Positions 1 to 9,689 of a stretch of DNA of 50,602 nucleotides are shown here, piece by piece. The stretch comes from Betaproteobacteria bacterium Ga0077527. Its GTDB lineage: Bacteria > Pseudomonadota > Gammaproteobacteria > Burkholderiales > SG8-41. Position numbers and translations under genes: made by a program. The stretch lies in contig LNDW01000025.1 in NCBI GenBank assembly GCA_001464815.1, forward strand, positions 1-50,602, in the 5' to 3' direction. The first letter of the stretch is position 1. Every line of letters starts with the position of its first letter. The notes below the pieces were generated by a model that saw only the letters and a program-made list of their open reading frames with translations, was not told where the DNA came from and made no database searches.

Positions 1-132
1 ATGCCGGGGGACAACATCTCGATCTCGGTGGCGCTGATCCAGCCGATCGCGATGGAAGAGGGTCTGCGCTTCGCGATTCGCGAGGGTGGCCGCACCGTCG
101 GCGCCGGCGTCGTCGCCAAAATCATCGAGTAA
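1..132 (+). CDS. tuf: Elongation factor Tu, C-terminal end (partial)
   Basis: The frame is open from the first base and gives the last 43 residues of EF-Tu (start [10 protein letters not shown], end [10 protein letters not shown]), which belong to the C-terminal beta-barrel domain. EF-Tu carries aminoacyl-tRNA to the ribosome as a GTP-bound complex. The GTPase domain lies outside the window. The gene ends five bases before rpsJ, the usual tuf-rpsJ junction of the str and S10 operons, so rpsJ is probably cotranscribed with it. Confidence 0.97.
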   Translation: MPGDNISISVALIQPIAMEEGLRFAIREGGRTVGAGVVAKIIE

Positions 133-137
133 TCATC

Positions 138-455
138 ATGGCCGCCCTGAAAAGTCAGAAAATCCGCATCCGCCTGAAGGCGTTCGACTATCGTCTGATT
201 GACCAGTCGGCGCTGGAAATAGTGGATACGGCAAAACGCACCGGAGCCGTGGTCAAAGGCCCGATTCCGCTGCCCACCCGCAAGCAGCGTTTTGACCTGC
301 TGCGCTCGCCACACGTCAACAAGACTTCTCGGGAGCAGCTCGAGATTCGCAGCCATCTGCGCCTGATGGACATCATTGACCCGACCGACAAGACGGTGGA
401 TGCACTGATGAAGCTGGACCTCCCTGCTGGAGTGGATGTAGAGATCAAGCTGTAA
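138..455 (+). CDS. rpsJ: 30S ribosomal protein S10
   Basis: A 105-residue protein with the S10 core ([50 protein letters not shown] region), about two residues longer than the E. coli protein at the N-terminus. S10 sits in the head of the small subunit and, as NusE, also takes part in antitermination with NusB. It is first in the S10 gene order but follows tuf by only five bases, leaving no room for the long L4-regulated leader known upstream of E. coli rpsJ. Confidence 0.98.
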   Translation: MAALKSQKIRIRLKAFDYRLIDQSALEIVDTAKRTGAVVKGPIPLPTRKQRFDLLRSPHVNKTSREQLEIRSHLRLMDIIDPTDKTVDALMKLDLPAGVDVEIKL

Positions 456-467
456 ATTTTGTAACGG

Positions 468-520
468 TGTGCCGGCAAATGGGAAGCCATGCCGGCACAA
501 TTTGGAATTGCCGGCCAATT
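468..520 (+). promoter_or_regulatory. Two hairpins in the rpsJ-rplC gap
   Basis: The 99-bp gap holds a perfect 10-bp inverted repeat (TGTGCCGGCA at 468-477, TGCCGGCACA at 490-499) with a 12-base loop, then a 5-bp repeat (AATTG at 506-510, CAATT at 516-520). GCCGGC occurs three times (471, 491, 510). There is no T-run, so this does not look like a simple terminator. It may be a leader or an RNA-processing site before rplC; the role is inferred. Confidence 0.45.
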
Positions 521-554
521 GAAGTCGGCACCTTGTAAAAAAGGTAAATAAAAC

Positions 555-1238
555 ATGAGTTTAGGACTCGTCGGCCGTAAAATCGGCATGACGCGGATCT
601 TTACCGATGATGGAGACACCATTCCGGTGACCGTCGTCGATGTATCGAATAACCGTGTCTCGCAAGTCAAAACCCCGGAAACTGACGGGTACGCTGCGGT
701 GCAGCTTGCATTCGGCAAACGTCGTGCTTCGCGTGTGCGCAAGTCCGCCGCCGGACATTACGCCAAAGCCGGTGTTGAAGCCGGCCAGGTGCTCCGCGAA
801 TTCACCGTTGCTCCGGAGAAACTGGCTGACCTGAAGCCCGGCGCCATGGTCGCGGCTACCTTGTTTGAAGTCGGCCAGTATGTCGATGTCACCGGCGTGT
901 CGCAGGGCAAGGGCTTTGCCGGTGTGATCAAGCGGCACAATTTCTCCTCAAATCGTGCCAGCCACGGTAACTCGGTGTCGCACAACAAACCGGGTTCCAT
1001 CGGCATGGCGCAGGATCCGGGCCGCGTGTTTCCTGGTAAGCGCATGGCCGGCCATATGGGTGCAGTGCGCCGTACCGAACAGTCGCTGCAGATCGTGCGC
1101 ATCGACGTCGAACGCAACCTCTTGCTGATTCGCGGTGCCGTTCCAGGCTCGCGTGGCGGCGATGTGATGGTGCGTCCCGCAATCCGTGCACGCCGTCCGG
1201 CTGCTAAACAGGGCGGCAAAGCCGCTCCGGCGAAGTGA
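555..1238 (+). CDS. rplC: 50S ribosomal protein L3
   Basis: A 227-residue L3, starting [16 protein letters not shown]. It has the conserved central loop (HNKPGSIG, then [15 protein letters not shown]) that reaches towards the peptidyl transferase centre. It is somewhat longer than E. coli L3 (209) because of a basic Ala/Lys/Pro-rich C-terminal tail ending GGKAAPAK. The start has an AAGG-type ribosome site 8-12 bases upstream. L3 is an early-assembling 23S rRNA binder. rplD follows after 10 bases. Confidence 0.98.
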   Translation: MSLGLVGRKIGMTRIFTDDGDTIPVTVVDVSNNRVSQVKTPETDGYAAVQLAFGKRRASRVRKSAAGHYAKAGVEAGQVLREFTVAPEKLADLKPGAMVAATLFEVGQYVDVTGVSQGKGFAGVIKRHNFSSNRASHGNSVSHNKPGSIGMAQDPGRVFPGKRMAGHMGAVRRTEQSLQIVRIDVERNLLLIRGAVPGSRGGDVMVRPAIRARRPAAKQGGKAAPAK

Positions 1239-1248
1239 GGCGCGCGAC

Positions 1249-1869
1249 ATGGAACTGAATATCATCAATGAACAAGGCAAGCCGACCGCGAAGCTGACGG
1301 CTTCGGACACGGCATTCGGCCGCGAGTACAACGAAGCGCTGGTGCACCAGGTCGTAACGGCTTATCTCGCCAATGCGCGTCTCGGAACCCGCGCGCAAAA
1401 GGATCGCGGAACGGTATCGCATACCACTGCCAAGCCGTGGCGCCAAAAAGGCACAGGTCGTGCCCGTGCCGGTATGTCGTCGAGTCCGTTGTGGCGTGGC
1501 GGCGGTCGTATTTTCCCGAACTCGCCCGACGAGAACTTCTCGCACAAGCTCAATCGCAAGATGTACCGCGCCGGTATGATGTCGATCCTGTCGCAGTTGG
1601 CCCGCGAAGAGCGGCTGGCGGTTGTTGATACCTTCACCATCGAAGCGCCTAAAACCAAGCTGCTGGCGAGCAAGCTCAAAGGCATGGGTATCGACGACGT
1701 GCTGATCATTACCGACAGCCTCGACGACAACTTGCGCCTGTCTTCGCGCAACCTTCCCCATGTGCGTGTGGTCGATGTCAATCACGCCGACCCGGTCAGC
1801 CTGATCCGTCACGGCAAAGTGCTGATGACCAAGGGCGCTGTCGGCAAGATCGAGGAGATGCTGGCATGA
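1249..1869 (+). CDS. rplD: 50S ribosomal protein L4
   Basis: A 206-residue L4 starting at ATG 1249 ([12 protein letters not shown]). The longer upstream reading frame runs back into rplC and is not used. It shows the conserved extended loop ([26 protein letters not shown]) that lines the exit tunnel. In E. coli L4 also represses its own operon; the leader that would do so is not apparent before rpsJ here. The stop overlaps the rplW start by four bases (ATGA), implying translational coupling. Confidence 0.98.
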   Translation: MELNIINEQGKPTAKLTASDTAFGREYNEALVHQVVTAYLANARLGTRAQKDRGTVSHTTAKPWRQKGTGRARAGMSSSPLWRGGGRIFPNSPDENFSHKLNRKMYRAGMMSILSQLAREERLAVVDTFTIEAPKTKLLASKLKGMGIDDVLIITDSLDDNLRLSSRNLPHVRVVDVNHADPVSLIRHGKVLMTKGAVGKIEEMLA

Positions 1870-2192
1870 GCACATTCAGCAATGAACGTCTGGCGCAGGT
1901 GCTGCTTGCCCCTGTGATCTCCGAGAAAAGCACGCTGGTTGGCGAGAAGAACAACCAAGTGGTTTTTCGTGTTGTCAGCGATGCTACCAAGCCGGAAATC
2001 AAAGCCGCGGTCGAGGCGATGTTAAGCAAAAAGGACGAAAAGCTTGAAGTCCAGGCCGTTCGTATCGTCAATGTCCGCGGCAAGGAAAAGCGCTTCGGCA
2101 AGTTTACTGGCCGTCGCAGTGACTGGAAAAAAGCCTACGTCTGCCTCAAGGCGGGCCAGGAAATCACCTTTGCTGAAGGGGAGGTGAAGTAA
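1866..2192 (+). CDS. rplW: 50S ribosomal protein L23
   Basis: A 108-residue L23 ([16 protein letters not shown] near the N-terminus, [15 protein letters not shown] in the middle). L23 sits beside the tunnel exit and is the docking site for trigger factor and SRP. It overlaps rplD by ATGA and its TAA overlaps the rplB ATG by one base (TAATG), so three genes in a row are translationally coupled. Confidence 0.98.
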   Translation: MSTFSNERLAQVLLAPVISEKSTLVGEKNNQVVFRVVSDATKPEIKAAVEAMLSKKDEKLEVQAVRIVNVRGKEKRFGKFTGRRSDWKKAYVCLKAGQEITFAEGEVK

Positions 2193-3025
2193 TGCTGATC
2201 AAAGTCAAACCGACTTCTCCGGGCCGTCGCGGCCTGGTCAAGGTCGTCACCCCGGGCCTGCACAAGGGAAAGCCGGTCGCCAGCCTGGTGCAGAGCCAGT
2301 CGAAAAATGCCGGTCGCAACGTTCATGGCCGCATCACCATGCGCCATCAGGGAGGCGGACACAAGCAGCACTACCGAATCGTTGATTTCAAGCGCGACAA
2401 GGACGGCATCCCTGCCAAGGTCGAACGTATTGAATACGATCCGAACCGCAGCGCCCATCTCGCGCTGCTGTGCTACGCCGACGGCGAGCGTCGTTATGTC
2501 ATTGCGACTCGTGGCTTGGCCGCTGGTGCCCAGCTGTTTTCCGGCCCCGAGGCGCCGATCAAGCCGGGCAATGCGCTGCCGCTGCGCAATATCCCGGTCG
2601 GCACCACGATTTGCTGCGTTGAAATGCTGCCAGGCAAGGGTGCCCAGCTTTCGCGTGCCGCAGGCACTTCAGTTCAGTTGCTGGCCCGCGAAGGTGAATA
2701 CGCCCAGTTGCGCCTGCGTTCCGGTGAAATCCGCAAGGTGCACGTGAATTGCCGCGGCACCATCGGTGAAGTTGGCAACGAAGAGCACTCTCTGGAATCG
2801 ATAGGCAAGGCCGGACGTGTGCGTTGGCGCGGCATCCGCCCGACGGTGCGAGGTGTGGCGATGAATCCGATTGACCACCCGCACGGTGGCGGTGAAGGAC
2901 GTACGGCAGCCGCGCAGGCGCCGGTCAGTCCCTGGGGCGTCATGTGCAAAGGCTACAAGACGCGCAAGAACAAACGCACCAGCGGCATGATTGTCCGTCG
3001 CCGTAATGCGAAAGCCACGGGGTAA
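2192..3025 (+). CDS. rplB: 50S ribosomal protein L2
   Basis: A 277-residue L2, close to the usual 273-275. It shows the RNA-binding N-terminal part ([28 protein letters not shown]) and the C-terminal conserved [15 protein letters not shown] stretch, which carries the histidine implicated in peptidyl transferase function. It starts inside the rplW stop codon and is followed by rpsS after nine bases. Confidence 0.98.
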   Translation: MLIKVKPTSPGRRGLVKVVTPGLHKGKPVASLVQSQSKNAGRNVHGRITMRHQGGGHKQHYRIVDFKRDKDGIPAKVERIEYDPNRSAHLALLCYADGERRYVIATRGLAAGAQLFSGPEAPIKPGNALPLRNIPVGTTICCVEMLPGKGAQLSRAAGTSVQLLAREGEYAQLRLRSGEIRKVHVNCRGTIGEVGNEEHSLESIGKAGRVRWRGIRPTVRGVAMNPIDHPHGGGEGRTAAAQAPVSPWGVMCKGYKTRKNKRTSGMIVRRRNAKATG

Positions 3026-3034
3026 GGGGTAACG

Positions 3035-3343
3035 ATGTCACGTTCGATCAAAAAAGGCCCGTTTGTCGACCATCACCTGATCCAAAAGGTGGAGGCGGCC
3101 CGAGCGGCTTCAGACAAGCGTCCGATCAAAACCTGGTCGCGTCGCTCCACAGTGCTTCCCGACTTTGTCGGTCTGACCATCGCCGTGCACAACGGCAAGC
3201 AGCATGTCCCGGTGTATGTCACCGAGAACATGGTCGGCCACAAGCTGGGCGAGTTCGCGCACACCCGCACCTTCAAAGGCCACTCGAAAGCCGGTGGTTC
3301 CTCCCCGGCTGACAAGAAGTCCTCGCCGGCGCCGGCGAAGTAA
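3035..3343 (+). CDS. rpsS: 30S ribosomal protein S19
   Basis: A 102-residue S19 beginning [15 protein letters not shown], with the conserved [16 protein letters not shown] and [14 protein letters not shown] parts. It is about ten residues longer than E. coli S19 because of an Ala/Lys/Pro/Ser tail ending SSPAPAK, resembling the tail on L3 in this operon. S19 pairs with S13 in the 30S head and contacts the A-site finger bridge. A purine-rich AAGGGGT ribosome site precedes the ATG. Confidence 0.98.
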   Translation: MSRSIKKGPFVDHHLIQKVEAARAASDKRPIKTWSRRSTVLPDFVGLTIAVHNGKQHVPVYVTENMVGHKLGEFAHTRTFKGHSKAGGSSPADKKSSPAPAK

Positions 3344-3352
3344 GGATCTGAC

Positions 3353-3691
3353 ATGGACACTACAGCCAAACTTCAGGGCGTTCGCCTGTCACCGCAGAAA
3401 GGCCGGCTGGTTGCCGACCTGATCCGCGGCAAGTCAGTCGAGAGCGCACTCAATATCCTCAGCTTCTCGCCGAAAAAGGGCGCGGTGATCATCCGCAAGG
3501 TGCTCGAGTCGGCAATCGCAAACGCCGAGCACAACGATGGCGCCGATATCGACGAGCTCAAGATCACCCGCATTCATGTGGAAAAAGGGCCAGTGATGAA
3601 GCGCTTCTCCGCGCGCGCCAAGGGCCGTGGCGTTCGAATTTTGAAACCGACGTGCCATGTTTATGTCACGGTCGGCGACGGAAGGAAGTAA
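3353..3691 (+). CDS. rplV: 50S ribosomal protein L22
   Basis: A 112-residue L22 ([42 protein letters not shown]). Its long beta-hairpin, here [19 protein letters not shown], lines the nascent-chain tunnel at the constriction with L4. It is two bases upstream of rpsC. Confidence 0.98.
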   Translation: MDTTAKLQGVRLSPQKGRLVADLIRGKSVESALNILSFSPKKGAVIIRKVLESAIANAEHNDGADIDELKITRIHVEKGPVMKRFSARAKGRGVRILKPTCHVYVTVGDGRK

Positions 3692-3693
3692 GC

Positions 3694-4443
3694 ATGGGTC
3701 AAAAAATTCATCCGATTGGTTTCCGGCTTGCATTCAACCGCAACTGGGCTTCGCGCTGGTATGCCAACAACAAGACCTTTGCCGGCATGCTGATCGAGGA
3801 CATCAAGGTCCGCGAATATCTCAAGCAGCGCCTTTCACAGGCGGCGGTGTCCCGTGTCCTGATCGAGCGTCCGGCGAAGAATGCACGGATCACCGTATTT
3901 AGCGCCCGTCCTGGCATGGTAATCGGCAAGAAGGGCGAGGATATCGAGCGCCTCAAGGCTGATCTGCAAAAAATGCTCGGCGTGCCTGTGCACGTCAACA
4001 TCGAGGAAGTTCGCAAGCCGGAAATCGATGCGCAGTTGATCGCGGATTCGATCGTGCAGCAGCTGCAGAAGCGCATCATGTTCCGCCGTGCGATGAAGCG
4101 CGCGATCACCAACGCCATGCGCCTTGGAGCGCAGGGCATCAAGATCATGAGCGCCGGTCGCCTGAACGGGATTGAAATCGCCCGCACCGAGTGGTATCGC
4201 GAAGGGCGCGTGCCGCTGCATACGCTGCGTGCCGACATTGATTACGGTTTTTCCGAAGCCAAGACCAGCTATGGCGTCATTGGTGTCAAGGTCTGGGTAT
4301 TCAAGGGCGAAGTGATCGGCAAGAACGATCAGCCGGCGCTGTCGCCGGCGGCTGCACCGGCCGAGGAGCCGGCCCCGGCCCGCAAGCCGCGCCGTACAAC
4401 CGCAAAAACAGGAGCAAAACGTGCTACAGCCAGCCAGGCGTAA
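3694..4443 (+). CDS. rpsC: 30S ribosomal protein S3
   Basis: A 249-residue S3 starting at ATG 3694 ([18 protein letters not shown]). It has a KH domain with [16 protein letters not shown] and the conserved C-terminal domain. The last 30 or so residues form an Ala/Pro/Arg/Lys-rich tail longer than that of E. coli S3 (233). S3 lies at the mRNA entry tunnel and contributes to the ribosomal helicase. The end overlaps the rplP start by 23 bases. Confidence 0.98.
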   Translation: MGQKIHPIGFRLAFNRNWASRWYANNKTFAGMLIEDIKVREYLKQRLSQAAVSRVLIERPAKNARITVFSARPGMVIGKKGEDIERLKADLQKMLGVPVHVNIEEVRKPEIDAQLIADSIVQQLQKRIMFRRAMKRAITNAMRLGAQGIKIMSAGRLNGIEIARTEWYREGRVPLHTLRADIDYGFSEAKTSYGVIGVKVWVFKGEVIGKNDQPALSPAAAPAEEPAPARKPRRTTAKTGAKRATASQA

Positions 4444-4837
4444 ATACCGCAAGGAGCAGAAGGGCCGGAATACCGGCGTTGCGACTCGCGGCAACAAGGT
4501 GAGCTTCGGCGAATACGGCCTGAAAGCCACCGGCCGCGGCCGACTGACCGCCCGACAGATTGAGGCGGCCCGCCGTGCCATGACCCGTCACATCAAACGT
4601 GGTGGCCGGATCTGGATTCGCATTTTCCCGGACAAGCCGATTTCCCGTAAGCCTGCTGAAGTACGGATGGGGAATGGCAAAGGTAACCCCGAGTACTGGG
4701 TCGCCGAGATCCAGCCGGGCAAGGTGCTTTATGAAATGGACGGCGTGAACGAAGTCATCGCCAAGGAAGCCTTCCGCCTCGCTGCGGCCAAGTTGCCCAT
4801 TGCGACCACTTTCGTCCATCGTCTGGTGGGAGGCTGA
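4421..4837 (+). CDS. rplP: 50S ribosomal protein L16
   Basis: A 138-residue L16 read from a GTG start at 4421 that lies inside the end of rpsC. The family N-terminus ([17 protein letters not shown]) fixes this start. Conserved parts include [27 protein letters not shown] and [21 protein letters not shown]16 organises the A-site region of 23S rRNA. A GTG start buried in the upstream gene is common at this junction. Confidence 0.98.
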   Translation: MLQPARRKYRKEQKGRNTGVATRGNKVSFGEYGLKATGRGRLTARQIEAARRAMTRHIKRGGRIWIRIFPDKPISRKPAEVRMGNGKGNPEYWVAEIQPGKVLYEMDGVNEVIAKEAFRLAAAKLPIATTFVHRLVGG

Positions 4838-4841
4838 GACC

Positions 4842-5027
4842 ATGAAGGCAAGTGAATTGCGGGGCAAGGGCGCTGACGAATTGCGCAAGGAACTGGAGTC
4901 ACTGCTCAAGGCGCAGTTTTCACTGCGCATGCAGAAGGCGACCCAGCAACTGACCAACACCAGCCAGTTGCGCAAGGTGCGGCGAGATATCGCCCGCGTG
5001 CGCACAGTGCTCGGTTCCAAGGCTTAA
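4842..5027 (+). CDS. rpmC: 50S ribosomal protein L29
   Basis: A 61-residue L29 ([26 protein letters not shown] near the end), a two-helix protein next to L23 at the tunnel exit. The start at 4842 is preceded by GGGAGGC. The reading frame is open further upstream inside rplP, but the family start is this ATG, four bases after the rplP stop. Confidence 0.97.
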   Translation: MKASELRGKGADELRKELESLLKAQFSLRMQKATQQLTNTSQLRKVRRDIARVRTVLGSKA

Positions 5028-5039
5028 GGCGGAACGTAC

Positions 5040-5300
5040 ATGAGCGAGCCAAACAAGAGGACCCTGACCGGACGCGTGGTCAGTGACAAGATGAACAAAA
5101 CCGTGACCGTGCTGGTCGAGCGCCGGGTCAAGCACCCGTTGCTGGGCAAGGTCGTGATGCGGTCGAAGAAATACCACGCCCACGACGCCAACGACGAGTT
5201 CAAGGAAGGCGACACCGTTATGATCGAGGAATGTCGTCCGCTTGCCAAAACCAAGGCCTGGCGGGTGATCAAGCTGGTCGAGAAGTCGCGCGGGGTCTGA
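5040..5300 (+). CDS. rpsQ: 30S ribosomal protein S17
   Basis: An 86-residue S17 ([44 protein letters not shown]), an OB-fold early binder of 16S rRNA helix 11. It is the last gene of the S10 block here. A 165-bp gap with a promoter separates it from rplN. Confidence 0.98.
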   Translation: MSEPNKRTLTGRVVSDKMNKTVTVLVERRVKHPLLGKVVMRSKKYHAHDANDEFKEGDTVMIEECRPLAKTKAWRVIKLVEKSRGV

Positions 5301-5314
5301 GTTCAACCTTGGGC

Positions 5315-5344
5315 TTGCCAGAAGGCGGGCCCGGGTTATATAAT
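5315..5344 (+). promoter_or_regulatory. Sigma70-type promoter before rplN
   Basis: TTGCCA at 5315-5320 and a consensus TATAAT at 5339-5344 are 18 bases apart, in the only sizeable gap of this stretch. Transcription would begin near 5351 and run into rplN, which would give the spc block its own promoter. Seen by eye; the start site is inferred. Confidence 0.7.
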
Positions 5345-5405
5345 GTAAAGCTTTACTTGTTCTGGCTTACGCCTCCGCTGGCCAGAATATTTTGCCCGAA
5401 CGGGC
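5345..5405 (+). promoter_or_regulatory. Palindrome and two hairpins in the rplN leader
   Basis: A perfect palindrome GTAAAGCTTTAC (5345-5356) follows the -10 box directly and covers the expected start site. Then come a 7-bp inverted repeat (TTCTGGC at 5360-5366, GCCAGAA at 5381-5387) and a tight hairpin GCCCG-AA-CGGGC (5394-5405). They may form a structured 5' leader for rplN, or an operator plus leader. No known protein site is recognised. Confidence 0.45.
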
Positions 5406-5465
5406 TCCAAGACTGATCTGCGTAGTTGAGTGGGTCAAGTTGGGGATAAGACAGCAGGAACAATC

Positions 5466-5834
5466 ATGATTCAGATGCAATCCATACTGGATGTTGCCGA
5501 CAACACCGGTGCGCGTGCAGTCATGTGCATCAAGGTGCTTGGCGGGTCGAAGCGTCGTTATGCCGGAATCGGCGATGTGATCAAGGTCAGCATCAAGGAT
5601 GCCGCTCCGCGTGGCCGCGTGAAAAAAGGCGAGGTCTACAACGCCGTAGTGGTTCGTACCGCCAAGGGTGTGCGCCGCAACGACGGTTCGCTGCTTAAAT
5701 TCGACGGCAATGCCGCAGTTCTGCTTAACCAGAAACTCGAGCCGATCGGCACCCGTATCTTCGGACCGGTGACGCGTGAGCTGCGTACTGAGCGGTTCAT
5801 GAAGATCGTGTCTCTCGCACCGGAAGTGCTGTAA
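5466..5834 (+). CDS. rplN: 50S ribosomal protein L14
   Basis: A 122-residue L14 starting at ATG 5466 ([27 protein letters not shown]), preceded by AGCAGGAA. An open extension upstream lacks the family sequence. L14 binds the factor-facing side of the 50S subunit, contacts 16S helix 14 and is the docking point of the RsfS silencing factor. First gene downstream of the internal promoter. Confidence 0.98.
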   Translation: MIQMQSILDVADNTGARAVMCIKVLGGSKRRYAGIGDVIKVSIKDAAPRGRVKKGEVYNAVVVRTAKGVRRNDGSLLKFDGNAAVLLNQKLEPIGTRIFGPVTRELRTERFMKIVSLAPEVL

Positions 5835-5847
5835 AGGACTTACCCAT

Positions 5848-6165
5848 ATGCGCAAGATCAAAAAAGGCGATGACGTTGTGGTGCTTACCGGTCGTGACCG
5901 CAGCAAACGCGGTACCGTGCTGAACGTTGTTGATGCGGAGCACCTGCTTATCGAAGGTATCAATCGCGTCAAAAAACACCAGAAGCCGAATCCGGCCAAG
6001 GGCACCACGGGCGGCATTGTCGATAAAGAGATGCCGATCCATGTTTCCAATGTGGCGCTGTTCAATCCGGTGACCAAGAAGGCCGACCGTGTCGGCATCC
6101 GGCAGCTGGAAGACGGCCGTCGCGTGCGTTATTTCAAGTCCAATGGCGAAGTGGTTGACGTATGA
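5848..6165 (+). CDS. rplX: 50S ribosomal protein L24
   Basis: A 105-residue L24 ([22 protein letters not shown], a KOW motif, then [10 protein letters not shown]). One of the two assembly-initiator proteins of the 50S subunit. The stop overlaps the rplE start by four bases (ATGA). Confidence 0.98.
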   Translation: MRKIKKGDDVVVLTGRDRSKRGTVLNVVDAEHLLIEGINRVKKHQKPNPAKGTTGGIVDKEMPIHVSNVALFNPVTKKADRVGIRQLEDGRRVRYFKSNGEVVDV

Positions 6166-6839
6166 GCGCTGACAAAGAAAAGAAAGCAAAGCCCGCCAAG
6201 GAAGCCAAAGGCGGCGAAGCCCCGAAAAAAGCCGCCAAGGAAGCCAAGGGCGCACCTGCTGCAGCTGCAAAGCAGGGTAAACCTGCACGTGCTACTGCGC
6301 CGGCCCGGCTTGGTGTCTTCTACAAGGAGGCTGTGGCCAAGGAGCTCGTGCAGAAATTCGGTTACAAGAGCCCGATGCAGGTTCCGCGTATCGAGAAAAT
6401 CGTCCTCAACATGGGCGTTGGCGAGGCGGTGGCCGACAAGAAGATTATGGATAACGCCGTTGGTGACATGACCAAGATCGCCGGCCAGAAACCGCTGGTG
6501 ACCAAGTCGCGCAAGGCGATCGCGAACTTCAAGATCCGTGAAGGATACCCGGTGGGCTGCAAGGTCACGTTGCGCGGCGCCAGGATGTATGAATTCCTTG
6601 ATCGTCTGGTCAGCATTGCACTGCCTCGCGTGCGCGATTTCCGCGGCATCTCGGGACGCAGTTTTGATGGCCGTGGCAATTACAACATGGGCATCAAGGA
6701 GCAGATCATTTTCCCCGAGATCGAGTACGACAAGATCGACGCCCTCCGCGGCATGAACATCACGATCTCGACCACGGCAAAGTCCGACGAAGAAGCTCGG
6801 GCTCTGCTTTCCGCATTCAAGTTTCCTTTCCGTAACTGA
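6162..6839 (+). CDS. rplE: 50S ribosomal protein L5 with N-terminal extension
   Basis: The protein has 225 residues against about 179 in most bacteria. The canonical L5 begins at about residue 48 ([34 protein letters not shown]) and runs to the end. The first 47 residues are a low-complexity Lys/Ala-rich segment with AKEAKG occurring twice. The ATG at 6162 overlaps the rplX stop as ATGA, which favours this start over a hidden later one; no ATG or GTG lies near residue 48. L5 binds 5S rRNA and makes the B1b bridge to S13. Confidence 0.95.
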   Translation: MSADKEKKAKPAKEAKGGEAPKKAAKEAKGAPAAAAKQGKPARATAPARLGVFYKEAVAKELVQKFGYKSPMQVPRIEKIVLNMGVGEAVADKKIMDNAVGDMTKIAGQKPLVTKSRKAIANFKIREGYPVGCKVTLRGARMYEFLDRLVSIALPRVRDFRGISGRSFDGRGNYNMGIKEQIIFPEIEYDKIDALRGMNITISTTAKSDEEARALLSAFKFPFRN

Positions 6840-6849
6840 GGAAAACCGT

Positions 6850-7155
6850 ATGGCCAAGCTTGCATTGATAAACCGCGAGAAGAAGCGCCGCAAGACCGTA
6901 AAGAAATTCGCGGCCAAGCGCGCAGAGCTCCAGGCAATCGTCGACGATCAGAAAATTGCACCGGAAGATCGCTACGAGGCTCGTCTGAAGCTGCAGAAAC
7001 TGCCGCGAAACGCGAGTCCCGTCCGTCTGCGCAATCGTTGTGCGTTGACAGGTCGTCCCCGCGGTGTCTATCGCAAGTTTGGACTGGCTCGGAGCAAGCT
7101 GCGCGAGATCGCGATGCGCGGCGAGATTCCGGGTGTCATCAAGGCTAGCTGGTAA
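6850..7155 (+). CDS. rpsN: 30S ribosomal protein S14, zinc-free form
   Basis: A 101-residue S14 of the long type ([20 protein letters not shown], then [28 protein letters not shown] at the end). The zinc-ribbon cysteines of short S14 proteins are missing; one cysteine remains in [10 protein letters not shown]. It functions in the 30S head near S3 and S10. Confidence 0.98.
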   Translation: MAKLALINREKKRRKTVKKFAAKRAELQAIVDDQKIAPEDRYEARLKLQKLPRNASPVRLRNRCALTGRPRGVYRKFGLARSKLREIAMRGEIPGVIKASW

Positions 7156-7178
7156 GTCAGGCTGCAGGAGAATTTTGC

Positions 7179-7574
7179 ATGAGCATGAATGATCCGATTT
7201 CCGACATGCTGACCCGCATCCGCAACGCGCAGCAGGCGGAAAAGGAAACTGTGTCGATGCCTTCGAGCAAGCTCAAGGCCGCGATTGCCAAAGTCCTCAA
7301 GGACGAGGGCTACATCGATGATTTTGCTGTCCGCGGCGAAACCGCCAAGCCGGTGCTTGAGTTGAACCTCAAGTATTACGCCGGCTCACCGGTCATCGAG
7401 AAAATCGAGCGAGTAAGCCGTCCCGGCTTGCGCATCTACAAACCCAGCCGTGACATTCCACGCGTGATGAACGGCCTTGGCGTTGCCATAGTTTCTACCT
7501 CCAAGGGGGTAATGACTGATCGCAAGGCGCGGGGCATGGGCATCGGCGGTGAAGTGCTCTGCATCGTGGCGTAA
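7179..7574 (+). CDS. rpsH: 30S ribosomal protein S8
   Basis: A 131-residue S8 ([38 protein letters not shown]). The ATG at 7179 is preceded by GCAGGAG; a second ATG two codons on is a possible start. S8 binds 16S helix 21 and in E. coli represses the spc operon by binding the rplX-rplE junction. Whether it does so here is unclear, since rplE has an added 5' segment. Confidence 0.98.
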   Translation: MSMNDPISDMLTRIRNAQQAEKETVSMPSSKLKAAIAKVLKDEGYIDDFAVRGETAKPVLELNLKYYAGSPVIEKIERVSRPGLRIYKPSRDIPRVMNGLGVAIVSTSKGVMTDRKARGMGIGGEVLCIVA

Positions 7575-7586
7575 CGGAGATTAGCG

Positions 7587-8120
7587 ATGTCAAGAGTCGG
7601 TAAATCCCCGGTTGTACTCCCGGAAAAAGTTGAAGTCACGATTGCCGTGAACCAGATCTCGGTGACGGGGCCTCTTGGCACCCTGACCCAGGTGGTATCG
7701 CCAAACGTGAAAATCGAGAAAATCGAGAATCGCCTCGAGATCAAGCTCAACGAAAGCACGCGCGGTGCCAATGCAATGAGCGGCACCCTGCGGGCCCTGG
7801 TTGCAAACATGGTGCAGGGCGTGAGCAAGGGTTTCGAGAAAAAACTGACACTCGTCGGCGTCGGCTACCGTGCCCAGGCTCAGGGTGACAAGCTCAATCT
7901 GACGCTTGGTTTTTCCCACCCCGTCGTGCACCAGTTGCCAAAAGGGGTCAAAGCCGAGACCCCGACCCAGACGGAAATCATCATCAAGGGGGCCGACAAG
8001 CAGCAGGTCGGCCAGGTCGCCGCGGATGTGCGCAACTACCGTCCGCCTGAGCCCTACAAGGGCAAGGGCGTACGATATGCCGATGAGCAGATTGTGCTCA
8101 AGGAAACGAAGAAGAAGTAG
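7587..8120 (+). CDS. rplF: 50S ribosomal protein L6
   Basis: A 177-residue L6 ([43 protein letters not shown]). Two tandem alpha-beta domains; it sits near the sarcin-ricin loop at the factor-binding site. Standard length and position between rpsH and rplR. Confidence 0.98.
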   Translation: MSRVGKSPVVLPEKVEVTIAVNQISVTGPLGTLTQVVSPNVKIEKIENRLEIKLNESTRGANAMSGTLRALVANMVQGVSKGFEKKLTLVGVGYRAQAQGDKLNLTLGFSHPVVHQLPKGVKAETPTQTEIIIKGADKQQVGQVAADVRNYRPPEPYKGKGVRYADEQIVLKETKKK

Positions 8121-8131
8121 GCGGATAGATC

Positions 8132-8488
8132 ATGTTCGAGAAAAAGAACGCGCGCCTGCGGCGCGCTCGCAGCACCCGAGCCAAGATTAGCGAGCTCAGG
8201 GCGGTTCGCCTAACGGTGTATCGTTCCAACTCGCATATCTATGCGCAGATCATCGATGCCACCGGTTCGAAGGTGCTTGCCAGCGCCTCGACTTCGGAGA
8301 AAGACGTACGCGCCGCGAATCCCAAAGGCGGGAGCGTCGCGGCTGCAGCGGCCACCGGCAAGCGTATTGCCGAGCGCGCAAAGCTGGCGGGTGTCGAGAA
8401 CGTGGCTTTCGACCGCTCGGGTTACAAATATCACGGCCGTGTGAAGGCGCTGGCGGAAGCCGCGCGTGAAGCCGGTCTCAAGTTCTGA
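8132..8488 (+). CDS. rplR: 50S ribosomal protein L18
   Basis: A 118-residue L18 ([23 protein letters not shown] near the N-terminus, [25 protein letters not shown] at the C-terminus, cited in part). It carries 5S rRNA into the central protuberance with L5. Eleven bases separate it from both neighbours. Confidence 0.97.
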   Translation: MFEKKNARLRRARSTRAKISELRAVRLTVYRSNSHIYAQIIDATGSKVLASASTSEKDVRAANPKGGSVAAAAATGKRIAERAKLAGVENVAFDRSGYKYHGRVKALAEAAREAGLKF

Positions 8489-8499
8489 CGGAGCCCCGC

Positions 8500-9024
8500 A
8501 TGGCAAAAATGCAAGCAGGAAAAATGCAGACCGGCGAAGAGCGGGGCGACGGCCTTCGCGAAAAGATGGTCGCCATCAACCGCGTGACCAAGGTGGTCAA
8601 GGGCGGCCGGGTGCTTGGTTTCGCCGCGCTGACGGTGGTCGGCGATGGCGACGGTAGCATTGGCATGGGCAAGGGCAAGGCTCGCGAAGTGCCGGTGGCT
8701 GTGCAGAAGGCGATGGAAGAAGCCCGCCGCAAGATGGTCAAGGTGCAACTGAAGAACGGCACCCTGCAGCATGCGGTGATGGGCCGCCACGGCGCGTCCA
8801 AGGTCTACATGCAACCAGCATCCGAAGGCACCGGAATCATCGCCGGCGGCCCGGTGCGCGCGGTGCTCGAAGTGATGGGTGTTTCCAACATCCTTGCCAA
8901 ATGCATCGGTTCCACCAATCCGTACAACATCGTCCGCGCGACCATCAACGGGCTGACTGAAATGAACACACCGGCCGAGATCGCCGCCAAGCGCGGCAAG
9001 ACGGTCGAGGAACTGCTGGGTTGA
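8500..9024 (+). CDS. rpsE: 30S ribosomal protein S5
   Basis: A 174-residue S5 with the double-stranded RNA-binding-like N-terminal domain ([16 protein letters not shown]) and the C-terminal [15 protein letters not shown] part. The N-terminus ([15 protein letters not shown]) differs a little from E. coli. S5 lies at the mRNA entry site and affects decoding fidelity. rpmD begins two bases downstream. Confidence 0.98.
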   Translation: MAKMQAGKMQTGEERGDGLREKMVAINRVTKVVKGGRVLGFAALTVVGDGDGSIGMGKGKAREVPVAVQKAMEEARRKMVKVQLKNGTLQHAVMGRHGASKVYMQPASEGTGIIAGGPVRAVLEVMGVSNILAKCIGSTNPYNIVRATINGLTEMNTPAEIAAKRGKTVEELLG

Positions 9025-9026
9025 TC

Positions 9027-9230
9027 ATGGCCAAGACACAAAAACAAGCCCAAGTTAAAACCATCAAGGTCACCCTGGTGCGCAGCCTGATTGGCACGCG
9101 CCCGGAACACCGCCTGTGCGTGCGCGGCCTCGGCCTGCGCCGCATCAACCACACGGTCGAACTCGTCGACAGCCCGGCGGTGCGCGGGATGGTCAACAAG
9201 GTCGCCTACATGGTCCGCTGCGAGGGATAA
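9027..9230 (+). CDS. rpmD: 50S ribosomal protein L30
   Basis: A 67-residue L30 starting at ATG 9027 ([20 protein letters not shown]), slightly longer at the N-terminus than E. coli L30 (59). It has the conserved [20 protein letters not shown]. It is immediately followed by rplO: the stop ends at 9230 and the next ATG is at 9231. Confidence 0.97.
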   Translation: MAKTQKQAQVKTIKVTLVRSLIGTRPEHRLCVRGLGLRRINHTVELVDSPAVRGMVNKVAYMVRCEG

Positions 9231-9686
9231 ATGGAACTGAACAAAATCAAGCCGGCTTACGGCGCCAAGCACAGCAAGAAGCGCGTCGGGCGTGGCATCG
9301 GCTGCGGTCTGGGCAAGACCGCAGGCCGCGGCCACAAGGGCCAGAAAGCGCGTGCCGGCGGTTTTCATAAAGTCGGTTTCGAGGGCGGCCAGATGCCGCT
9401 GCACCGCCGCCTACCGAAGCGTGGGTTCCAGTCGCTGACTGCTGGCAACACCGCCGAAGTCCGTCTCGACACGCTGCAAAAGCTTTCAGCCGACACCGTT
9501 GACCTCGATACCCTGAAGAAGGCCGGTCTGGTTCCGCGCCTTGCCTCGGCCGCCAAGGTTATCCTTGCCGGTGAAATCAAGCGCAAGGTTGCGTTGAAGG
9601 GTCTTCTCGCAACCAAAGGGGCGCGCGCGGCGATTGAAAAAGCGGGTGGCAGCGTAGAGCAGCCCGCGGAAAAGGCCGGGAGCTAA
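9231..9686 (+). CDS. rplO: 50S ribosomal protein L15
   Basis: A 151-residue L15: glycine-rich basic N-terminal part ([22 protein letters not shown]) that threads into 23S r[21 protein letters not shown], and a globular C-terminal domain. The tail after residue 140 is Ala/Glu/Lys-rich. It ends three bases before secY, the normal coupling of translation and export genes. Confidence 0.97.
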   Translation: MELNKIKPAYGAKHSKKRVGRGIGCGLGKTAGRGHKGQKARAGGFHKVGFEGGQMPLHRRLPKRGFQSLTAGNTAEVRLDTLQKLSADTVDLDTLKKAGLVPRLASAAKVILAGEIKRKVALKGLLATKGARAAIEKAGGSVEQPAEKAGS

Positions 9687-9689
9687 GAC

